Source of the DNA: a bacterium
Lineage (GTDB): Bacteria; Vulcanimicrobiota; Xenobia; RGZZ01
Reading direction: 5' to 3'
NCBI GenBank assembly: GCA_021782195.1
Contig: JAJXVI010000150.1
Location: 1-6,395, forward strand
DNA length: 6,395 nt
A model generated the notes under the pieces. It saw only the letters and a program-made list of their open reading frames with translations. It was not told the origin of the DNA and made no database searches. Positions 1-5,315 of this stretch are shown piece by piece. Position 1 is the stretch's first letter, and every line of letters starts with the position of its first letter. Made by a program: the position numbers and the translations under genes.

Positions 1-2
1 CG

Positions 3-1478
3 TCCAAAGGGGCGACCGCGAGGTCGGGGGCCTCCAAAAGCGCGTCGGGGAGCATTCCATCTCCGGCGTGTACTCCACGAAGCTCGTCGCCTTCCCCAAG
101 GACTGCGATTGCCAGACCTTCCCCACGCGCGAGCATTCTCGTGTGGCATTCGCCATGCATTCCTCCAGCGTTGGTGATACGGAGATGCTGTGCCCGACGT
201 CCGACTGGTGTTGCGAGTTGAAGTCTGGCGGGTGGAGGATGAATCTCCGGACCACCGGAAGCGTCTGAGGCGCGTTCCATTCCAGGTGCGGGCAGACTGT
301 TGCAGCCTCCTGCGGGTCGTTGGCCAGGTCCGTCGGTAGGTGTTCGCGGGCCGGGCGTTACCTTCGTCCGTTTCTGAACCGCTCCCCCAGTTCCACGTAT
401 GGCGAGGCAAGGGGGTGTACGTGGAGCCGTGGCTCTCACGATACGTCTGTCGCGGCCAGGACCGTTCCTCGTCGCGGTCCTCAGACTCCCCGTACGATCG
501 TCTCGGCTGAAAGATGATGGTAGGGGAGGGGAAGACCCGTGGGCGACCGCCCAGTATCCAGGGCAGCGGGATTCCCCAGACATCTGGAAGCCCGATACCA
601 ATTCTCACGGTCGGGGACGAGCTGGGGGGAGGTGATGACGCATTATCGTCGTCGTCGTCAGGTTCTGATCGGTCGCTTTGCGTGGATGTTTGCGGCTGGT
701 CGCTCTGCGTGGATGTTTGCGGCTGGTTGCTCTGCGTGGATGTTTGCGGCTGGTCGCTCTGCGTGGATGTTTGCGGCCGGTCGCTCTGCGTGGATGTTTG
801 CGGCTGGTCGCTTTGCGTGGATGTTTGCGGCTGGTCGCTTTGCGTGGATGTTTGCGGCCGGTCGCTCTGCGTGGATGTTTGCGGCCGGTCGCTCTGCGTG
901 GATGTTTGCGGCGTTGAGGCGGGTGAGGACGTAGTGCCGGCCCCGGGCAGACCCGACCCTTCGGTGGCGGTCGTCGTGGCCGGGGTGGTTACGGGTACTG
1001 GAGCGGGCGGTGGCGGTAGAGGCGGTACAACGCCCTCCGTGCTTGCGTTCTCGCTTGCGGGTTGGCTGGCTTTTGCGGAGGAAGTATTGGATGACCCTGA
1101 CCCCAACCCTGCTTCCTCGTTGCCGGCCCCGTCTCGAGGGCTCACGTTCGCGGTATGCGAGTTAGGCTCACTGCACGCGACTTCGTCACCGATCCCGAGC
1201 AATGTATGCCCGTCGGGGAGGATCACGGCTGAGCAACTCCCACAGGCAATCACTGTGGCTTCGCAAAGAACTGAACCGTGTCGGATGATTTGCACCTTGT
1301 CTCGTGCTTTCAGTCCGGCTCTTGCGGTCAGCCTCACGTCATAGGCACCAATGAACGTGGCGTCCTTGCCTGTGACCGTGCCAGACACGGCCGCGGGTGC
1401 AGCCAATACGCAGGCCACTGTCAGGAGCAGAACAGCCGAAAACGTTACGACGACAAGCGTTCGACGGGCAGGGAGCAT
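3..1478 (-). CDS. Exported low-complexity repeat protein, C-terminus cut by window edge
   Basis: I do not recognise this as a named family. The frame is stop-free from ATG 1478-1476 to the left window edge (492 codons). A GGGAGG lies 12 nt upstream of the ATG. Residues 1-30 form a signal peptide: basic MLPARR, a hydrophobic core, then either a weak lipobox (LTVAC, Cys23) or a signal peptidase I site near APAA. Residues about 33-105 form a compact domain with the spacing GL..rDkVqIIRhG...eAtVi....SAvil...L.GiGDeV, resembling the small beta-barrel in FlgT C-termini and related envelope proteins (inference). Then come a Ser/Thr/Glu linker, a Pro-rich stretch (PPLPPPPAPVPV), nine 9-residue repeats, DDDDD, a short hydrophobic piece (IGIGLPDVWGIPLPWILGG) and a basic Arg/Ser/Thr/Trp-rich tail. 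It lies 162 bp downstream of the kinase-like gene on the same strand. The export signal and the long disordered middle suggest an envelope-spanning or surface protein. Below about position 350 the third-position GC of this frame falls, so a frameshift there or an earlier end is possible. Confidence 0.75.
   Translation of the reverse strand, partial: MLPARRTLVVVTFSAVLLLTVACVLAAPAAVSGTVTGKDATFIGAYDVRLTARAGLKARDKVQIIRHGSVLCEATVIACGSCSAVILPDGHTLLGIGDEVACSEPNSHTANVSPRDGAGNEEAGLGSGSSNTSSAKASQPASENASTEGVVPPLPPPPAPVPVTTPATTTATEGSGLPGAGTTSSPASTPQTSTQSDRPQTSTQSDRPQTSTQSDQPQTSTQSDQPQTSTQSDRPQTSTQSDQPQTSTQSNQPQTSTQSDQPQTSTQSDRSEPDDDDDNASSPPPSSSPTVRIGIGLPDVWGIPLPWILGGRPRVFPSPTIIFQPRRSYGESEDRDEERSWPRQTYRESHGSTYTPLPRHTWNWGSGSETDEGNARPANTYRRTWPTTRRRLQQSARTWNGTRLRRFRWSGDSSSTRQTSTRNTSRTSGTASPYHQRWRNAWRMPHENARAWGRSGNRSPWGRRRASWSTRRRWNAPRRAFGGPRPRGRPFG
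648..659 (-). repeat. GTC trinucleotide run encoding poly-Asp
   Basis: Four consecutive GTC units on the plus strand read as GAC on the minus strand. With the neighbouring GAT at 645-647 they encode five Asp in a row, directly after the 9-residue repeats and before an Asn-Ala-Ser-Ser-Pro-Pro-Pro stretch. It gives the exported protein a short acidic patch between the neutral repeats and the basic tail. It could also be a calcium-binding spot, but no EF-hand or RTX spacing is visible. Confidence 0.85.
673..915 (-). repeat. 27-bp tandem repeat, nine copies, coding PQTSTQSD(Q/R)
   Basis: Nine head-to-tail copies of a 27-bp unit run without spacers; on the plus strand each has the core TGCGTGGATGTTTGCGG. 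The leftmost copy starts at 673 and the rightmost, slightly diverged at its end, reaches about 911-915. The unit is a multiple of three, so the minus-strand protein keeps its frame and reads PQTSTQSD followed by R or Q. Copies differ at very few sites: CAG/CAA for Gln (silent), CGG/CAG for Arg/Gln in the last position, and one Asp-to-Asn in the copy at 727-753. Near-identity implies recent expansion or ongoing homogenisation. The peptide is polar, Thr/Ser/Gln/Pro-rich and free of hydrophobic residues, as expected for a disordered and possibly glycosylated spacer. Confidence 0.97.
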
Positions 1479-1640
1479 TTCAGGCGCGATCCTCCCTTCG
1501 AGACGGGCCGACCGCTCTCACGCGAGACGGCGGGACCCCTCAAGACACTCAAGAATGTGATACCCCGCAAAGGTGTGGAAAGTTTCGCGCTGCCTCGAGG
1601 AATCTTCCTGACAGTTGAACTCAGACTTTGTGTGCAGTCT
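1479..1640 (-). other. Spacer between kinase-like gene and repeat protein gene
   Basis: A 162-bp gap on the minus strand. It contains a directly repeated heptamer (TCTTGAG twice, 9 nt apart, plus-strand positions 1539-1545 and 1548-1554) and a CCTCGAGG palindrome at 1593-1600. No convincing -35/-10 pair and no U-tailed hairpin were found. The gap is long enough for a separate promoter for the repeat protein gene, but none can be demonstrated. Confidence 0.5.
1491..1496 (-). promoter_or_regulatory. Ribosome binding site of the repeat protein gene
   Basis: GGGAGG on the minus strand, 12 nt before ATG 1478. The spacing is a little long, but it is the only strong anti-Shine-Dalgarno match nearby. 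It supports this ATG, which is also the start that gives a complete signal peptide. Confidence 0.6.
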
Positions 1641-2345
1641 TCAAGGTGCCTGCCCGACACCGTGCGTGCGTACATGCTCACGTCGTTCCATTTTGTTGAA
1701 CACGAGCAGAATTCGACGCTGCCAGCCGTACAGGCGAGGAGGGGGGGGAGCCTTGCGCAAGCCAGTGAACAGGTCTTTTTTCAGGCGCAAACGTTCGATG
1801 CACCACAGGTCGTGCCGCCGGAGAAGGTCGAACAGAAGTCTGTGCAGCGGGGAGCAACGAGACTGGGTGATGGCGTTGCCGAAGTCAATCAGCGCTGGCG
1901 ACCCGTCGCTCAAGACCAGGATGTTATCTTCCTGGTCAAGGTCACCGTGAGCCACGCCGCGTTCGTGAATCGCGCGGACCAGTGCATCGAGGCGGTCCCA
2001 GTAACCGATGGGGTACTCGTGCGGATGCACCACCGATACCGGACGGCCATCAAGGAACTCGATAGCCAGAGAATCAGCATCGGGACGGCCAAAGCATCGC
2101 GGAATTCCCGGCAGACCGCGAAGCCGTGACAGGAAGTGTTCTTCCCGCGCCAGCATGAAGCGACCCTGAAGGAATCGCCGAAGGGCTCCGCGCGAAGACC
2201 AGTCCTTCACCACGGCGCAGAGGCCGCGGCAGTGCACCAGGCGGATATCTGGCAGGGTCGGCCATCCGTGGCGGAAGAACGATACGGTATGATCTTGCAG
2301 ATCGCCACGATCGAAGACCGCGGATGCGTGCGCGGAAACAGTCAT
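1641..2345 (-). CDS. Small atypical protein-kinase-like protein (RIO/KdkA-type)
   Basis: A 234-residue protein, mostly one kinase-like domain. Visible motifs in order: VVKDW with the candidate ATP-binding Lys47; a helix with Glu68/Glu69 (AREEHFLSRL) for the Lys-Glu pair; RLRGLPGIPRCFG and hinge-like IEFLDGRP (95-102); catalytic loop HGDLDQEDNIL (133-143) with Asp135 and Asn141; and metal-binding DFG (154-156). HGD in place of HRD, the short length and the VVKDW...RLRGLPGIPR pattern match RIO/lipopolysaccharide-kinase-like bacterial proteins (KdkA, WaaP relatives) rather than Hanks-type Ser/Thr kinases. All core catalytic residues are present, so it is probably active; the substrate (sugar, lipid or protein) is unknown. 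The C-terminus is basic, with PPPP encoded by a C8 tract, and there is no signal peptide, so it should be cytoplasmic. Start ATG 2345-2343 lacks a clear Shine-Dalgarno; no better in-frame start was seen upstream. It ends 162 bp before the exported repeat protein on the same strand. Confidence 0.85.
   Translation of the reverse strand: MTVSAHASAVFDRGDLQDHTVSFFRHGWPTLPDIRLVHCRGLCAVVKDWSSRGALRRFLQGRFMLAREEHFLSRLRGLPGIPRCFGRPDADSLAIEFLDGRPVSVVHPHEYPIGYWDRLDALVRAIHERGVAHGDLDQEDNILVLSDGSPALIDFGNAITQSRCSPLHRLLFDLLRRHDLWCIERLRLKKDLFTGLRKAPPPPRLYGWQRRILLVFNKMERREHVRTHGVGQAP
1741..1748. repeat. Eight-base G homopolymer (C8 in the kinase gene)
   Basis: Eight G on the plus strand, C8 in the coding strand, encoding most of the PPPP around residues 200-203 of the kinase-like protein. 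Slippage here would replace the last 30 or so residues but leave the catalytic motifs intact. It is also a common site of sequencing error. Confidence 0.9.
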
Positions 2346-2506
2346 GTTCGAGGTATTGGCATCCGGCGGCCCGGGTCCTGCGCGTTCCGCTGTCGACGGC
2401 AGGCAAGTCGCGCTGAGGCAAGTCCGGCGGAGGAAGGGGGAATGGCAGGGAAATTGTCGTTCCAGGCGAACCCTGCGCCCGTGAAGCCGATCCTGACGGT
2501 CGGGAG

Positions 2507-2518
2507 CCCTGCGCAGGG
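2507..2518. promoter_or_regulatory. Perfect 12-bp palindrome, possible operator
   Basis: CCCTGCGCAGGG is perfectly self-complementary and sits in the middle of the divergent intergenic region. A half-like copy (CCCTGCGC) occurs at 2471-2478. This is a plausible dimeric-regulator site controlling one or both genes, but short GC-rich palindromes also arise by chance in DNA of this composition. Confidence 0.25.
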
Positions 2519-2647
2519 TCGCCTCCAGACTGGCTCGGGCTGGCTCTCAATGCTGCTCCACATCGTGTTCGGAGCGGACCTATTCGTGACCTGGCTTGCT
2601 TCGCCGGTCACGCACGCAAGAAGACGTTGAAGCATCTTCACCACCTC

Positions 2648-2652
2648 GGAGG
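2648..2652 (+). promoter_or_regulatory. Ribosome binding site that sets the GTG start at 2663
   Basis: GGAGG followed by AA, 10 nt before GTG 2663-2665. The in-frame TTG at 2627 lies upstream of this site and would add 12 residues ahead of the signal peptide, so GTG 2663 is the better start. Confidence 0.85.
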
Positions 2653-2662
2653 AACAGAACTC

Positions 2663-4717
2663 GTGAACCATCTTTCACTCAGACCGAACTCTGCTCGTCG
2701 CGCTCGGGGCCTCCTTCTGGCATGCGTCATGGCCGTTGCCATGTTCTGCCTGACCGCGCACGCGCAGCAACCGGCTGGCGAACAGGCTACCGTATTTATT
2801 GATGCTCAGCGGAATGCGTGCATCCAGATCCAGCACCCCGTCATGCCACAGCACGACCTGACCGGTACAGCGACGGGCGGTATCGACCCGGCATCCGGTC
2901 TCGCGGCCTTTACGGCCAATGCAACGCTCAAGCCCGGAGCGAAGGGCTCGCCTCTCAGTGGAGCGACCATCAACGGCTATTTTCAGGGCGACTCCAAAGG
3001 TGGCGTTCTTCTGCAGAACCTGACACTTCCCCTTACGGCCGCTACGCAGAACGGTCCGGTGAAAGTCTCCGCATCTGCGAAACTGAAGCCCTCGGGCAAC
3101 GACTCACATTTTACGGCAAACGTCGACGCAACCTTACCGCCCTTTCCCTCGAATCGCTTTGACCTGAGTCACTTTGCGATTCAGGGGAGCACGAAAAGTG
3201 ATTTCAAGACATCGAACGCCACCTACACGATAACTGCCTCGGCTCCTCTGATTCAGTCCCTGCCTGTGCGTTCCATCGACCTGACTATCACTGACCCTCA
3301 TCCGCCTACGACGACGATTCAATTGAGTATCGGGCTGGACATGCAGAATCCCTCTGCGCAGAATCTTCGCCCGATGCTCACGCAGATCAAGGCCAACCCG
3401 AAGGCTATCGAAGATGAGCTCAAGAGTCATCTGTCGCGCTTCCTTCCGATCGAGTCGGTAAGCATCCAGAAGATTGACATCAACGACAAGACAGCTTCGA
3501 TCCTGGTGCAGCTTACGTGCAGCGGCCTTGGTGATCGCATTGCATCGCTGGCTCAGCTCGTGCTGATGCGCCTCCCTCAGCAGGCGGGCGTGGTCGATCC
3601 CGCAAAACTCAAGCAGGCCCTTGACGACCTGCTCTCCCTGCAGGTGAACAGGTTCAACCTGAACGCTGCGATGAAGCAGGACACCGTTACGATTGGACTG
3701 GCTTACGACCTCGCTGGCATGGACCATTTCGTAATCGGCCTGAACGAGCTTGGCTCCGACTTCCAGGAGGCAAAATTCCAACAGATGCAGGCAACCCTGG
3801 CAGGGGCGCCCGCCCTGTCACTTGGCTTTGAGTGGTGGCACGCCGTCCAGAAGCGTTTCAATGAGGTGTTCAAGACCTCTGTTCAGGAGTGCGTGAAGAC
3901 CGGTGTGAAGACGACAGCGTCCATGAGCCTGGATGTCGACATGAAGGATCCGAAGCAGGTTCACATTATTGCCAGTCTAAATCAGGATCTGACCGGTATC
4001 GGTCAGTTCGTTGCCGCGATGAAGGCGCAGGGGATTACCCTTCCTGAGCGTCTCGCGTTGCTGGCCAATGCTTCTTCAGATGGCAAACAGGTAACCGGGT
4101 CGCTGTATACTTCAGTAAGAGGCAACGTCAACGACATCGTCAAGTATTTCGTGCTTGACCCCGCTCGGAAGGACCCGGCGTTGAAGTCCGAGGCCGACAC
4201 AATCGGAAGCGTGGTCTATCACCATGCTTTTGCTCAGTACCAGCTCAGTCCAGCGGCACTTACGGCAAGTGGATACATCAAGACTTCCGATCTGTCCGCA
4301 GTGGCGAACAGCGTCGTGGCCTCAGCGTTTCCTGATATGCCTTCCCAGCCCGTCGGGATGCGCTTTGACACGAGTGACTCGCGTGGGAACGTGATTCTTC
4401 GCCTTGGATTCAAGAACTTCATGCCTGGCAAGTCAAATGACGAGGTGTCGGCGACGGTTCGCAAGGCGTTCAATCTCGCGAATGTGACTGTCAATTCTGC
4501 TGCGAGCAGTTCTGATACCTCACTCGTCGCGTTGGCGCAGCCTGGCGTAACAATTCCTGCCTCTCTGGCAACCTTGAAGGCAGACAGCGAGAAGACCCTG
4601 GCCCTCGGTGGGGGTGCGCACGCCCTCAAAGGGCGCTTTGGCGTCGTGCTTGGTGGCGGTATCGCGCTTCTCGCGCTGATCGCCATCGTCGCAGTTTCCC
4701 GCCGAAAGTCGGCGTAG
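2663..4717 (+). CDS. Orphan exported protein with C-terminal membrane anchor, 684 residues
   Basis: I do not recognise a family. The GTG start gives 684 residues. Residues 1-34 are a signal peptide: basic RRAR at 12-15, core GLLLACVMAVAMFCL, cleavage after AHA34. The ectodomain (35 to about 655) is rich in alternating hydrophobic/polar strands. Residues about 50-190 look all-beta (Thr/Ser/Ala/Lys-rich). From about 270 onward there are strand-plus-helix segments that resemble one another at about 271-304, 332-367, 421-458, 477-499 and 526-558, each a strand, then a DL/GL/DI turn, then a short amphipathic helix. A Gly-rich segment leads into one membrane helix (about 660-678, GVVLGGGIALLALIAIVAV) and a basic SRRKSA end, so the protein should be anchored with its bulk outside the cytoplasm. 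No catalytic motif is apparent; the few Cys (for example 53, 286, 410) are not arranged as pairs. A structural, binding or lipoprotein-carrier-like role is conceivable but unproven. It stands alone, 202 bp before the next gene. Confidence 0.93.
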   Translation: MNHLSLRPNSARRARGLLLACVMAVAMFCLTAHAQQPAGEQATVFIDAQRNACIQIQHPVMPQHDLTGTATGGIDPASGLAAFTANATLKPGAKGSPLSGATINGYFQGDSKGGVLLQNLTLPLTAATQNGPVKVSASAKLKPSGNDSHFTANVDATLPPFPSNRFDLSHFAIQGSTKSDFKTSNATYTITASAPLIQSLPVRSIDLTITDPHPPTTTIQLSIGLDMQNPSAQNLRPMLTQIKANPKAIEDELKSHLSRFLPIESVSIQKIDINDKTASILVQLTCSGLGDRIASLAQLVLMRLPQQAGVVDPAKLKQALDDLLSLQVNRFNLNAAMKQDTVTIGLAYDLAGMDHFVIGLNELGSDFQEAKFQQMQATLAGAPALSLGFEWWHAVQKRFNEVFKTSVQECVKTGVKTTASMSLDVDMKDPKQVHIIASLNQDLTGIGQFVAAMKAQGITLPERLALLANASSDGKQVTGSLYTSVRGNVNDIVKYFVLDPARKDPALKSEADTIGSVVYHHAFAQYQLSPAALTASGYIKTSDLSAVANSVVASAFPDMPSQPVGMRFDTSDSRGNVILRLGFKNFMPGKSNDEVSATVRKAFNLANVTVNSAASSSDTSLVALAQPGVTIPASLATLKADSEKTLALGGGAHALKGRFGVVLGGGIALLALIAIVAVSRRKSA

Positions 4718-4919
4718 CGAGCACGCGCACTTCTACCCGTGGTCGCGCGGTGGTTGACGGCAGTTTCGCCCTGGAACACAGTCAACCGCCGCGTTGTCCC
4801 CTCCGAAAAGCATCTCAAACCCCGGGGCGTAGGAGCTCCGGCGATATACCTTCGGTCATCGTGTCTGCAAGGGGCGCGTCGGGCCCCGGTCACTTTGATG
4901 GATTGAGGAAGACGTCGCC
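4718..4919. other. Intergenic spacer before the pyrophosphohydrolase gene
   Basis: A 202-bp gap containing the 13-bp-stem inverted repeat (4746-4793), a CCCCGGGG palindrome at 4820-4827, a weak TATACC at 4845-4850 and the ribosome binding site TGAGGA just before 4911. No small gene with a good start and protein-like codons was found on either strand. A promoter for the pyrophosphohydrolase-hydrolase pair is expected here. Confidence 0.5.
4746..4793 (+). terminator. Inverted repeat downstream of the 684-residue protein gene, possible terminator
   Basis: Arms CGCGGTGGTTGAC (4746-4758) and GTCAACCGCCGCG (4781-4793) pair over 13 bp with one G-U, around a 22-nt loop. It begins 28 nt after the stop codon at 4715-4717. 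No U-run follows (TTGTCCCC), so it is not a canonical Rho-independent terminator. It may protect the mRNA 3' end, act with Rho, or be a protein-binding inverted repeat. Confidence 0.5.
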
Positions 4920-5315
4920 ATGCAGTCCTTTTGCGATTCCCACACCACCCTGGAAGAGATCAAGCACCGCTGTTGCGAGTTTCGTGACGCCCGTGACTGG
5001 AAGCGCTTCCACAACCCCAAGGATCTGGCGCTCGCGTTGTCATGCGAGTCGGCCGAGATCCTCGAGCTGTTTCGCTTCAAGGACGTCCCGACGATTGAAT
5101 GCGAGCTCGCCAGTGACGACACTGCGCGAAGCGCACTCGGTGATGAAATGTCCGACGTGCTGTATTTTCTTCTCACGCTTGCCGATCACGTTGACATTGA
5201 CTTGAGTGCGGCGTTCGAACGGAAGATGCGCAAGAACGAGGAGCACTATCCAGTCGACCTGGCCCGCGGCAAGAACCTCAAATACACCGAGCTTGGAACG
5301 GGTACGGCGTTGTGA
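4920..5315 (+). CDS. DCTPP1/MazG-type nucleotide pyrophosphohydrolase
   Basis: A 131-residue protein, the usual length for the single-domain all-alpha NTP pyrophosphatases related to dCTP pyrophosphatase 1 (RS21-C6) and MazG. Family landmarks: RDWKRFHNPKDLALALSCE (25-43), the metal-binding ExxE pair Glu43/Glu46 in SCESAEILELF, the second motif ExxD with Glu76/Asp79 in GDEMSDVLYFLL, and the C-terminal NEEHYPVDLARGKNLKYTEL typical of this group. These enzymes hydrolyse (d)NTPs to monophosphate and pyrophosphate using Mg2+, usually to clean non-canonical or excess nucleotides from the pool; they act as dimers or tetramers in the cytoplasm. All four acidic ligands are present, so activity is expected. 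The preferred nucleotide (dCTP derivatives in characterised relatives) cannot be read from sequence. ATG 4920 follows TGAGGA by 10 nt. A weak TATACC at 4845-4850 could be a -10 box without a clear -35. The stop overlaps the start of the next gene. Confidence 0.95.
   Translation: MQSFCDSHTTLEEIKHRCCEFRDARDWKRFHNPKDLALALSCESAEILELFRFKDVPTIECELASDDTARSALGDEMSDVLYFLLTLADHVDIDLSAAFERKMRKNEEHYPVDLARGKNLKYTELGTGTAL

Larger units (their letters stand above)
2346..2662. other. Divergent intergenic region
   Basis: 317 bp lie between the divergent starts of the kinase-like gene and the large exported protein gene. Frames here are Arg/Ser/Pro-rich or start from poor sites, and no protein-like reading was found. 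Visible elements: a direct repeat AGGCAAGTC at 2401-2409 and 2416-2424; a perfect 12-bp palindrome at 2507-2518; and the ribosome binding site at 2648-2652. Promoters for both directions are expected here by position, but I cannot point to clear -35/-10 boxes. Confidence 0.6.

Noticed and set aside
673..915. CRISPR array
   Set aside because: The 27-bp units are directly adjacent with no spacers and form an in-frame protein repeat; no cas genes are present.
514..1344. Plus-strand 276-codon open frame with SLCVDVCGW repeats resembling a Cys-rich repeat protein
   Set aside because: It is antisense to the exported repeat protein. The repeat length is a multiple of three and lacks stops, so several frames are open. 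The minus-strand reading has a signal peptide, a ribosome binding site and coherent domains; the plus-strand one has none.
1278..2129. Plus-strand 283-codon open frame
   Set aside because: It spans the antisense of the kinase-like gene and the spacer. The minus-strand kinase motifs (HGDL...N, DFG) are decisive, and the plus-strand reading has no recognisable features.
2627..2662. TTG at 2627 as the start of the large exported protein
   Set aside because: It precedes the GGAGG at 2648-2652 and would add 12 residues before the signal peptide; GTG 2663 is correctly spaced from the ribosome binding site.
2074..2671. Minus-strand open frames upstream of the kinase-like start (158 and 109 codons)
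   Set aside because: They are in other frames from the kinase, rich in Pro/Arg/Ser, and overlap the kinase N-terminus or the intergenic region without domain-like content.
4234..4893. Minus-strand 219-codon open frame, and the overlapping plus-strand frame 4750-5205
   Set aside because: Both are Arg/Ser/Thr-rich shadow readings. The first is antisense to the 684-residue protein gene and the second is out of frame with the pyrophosphohydrolase.
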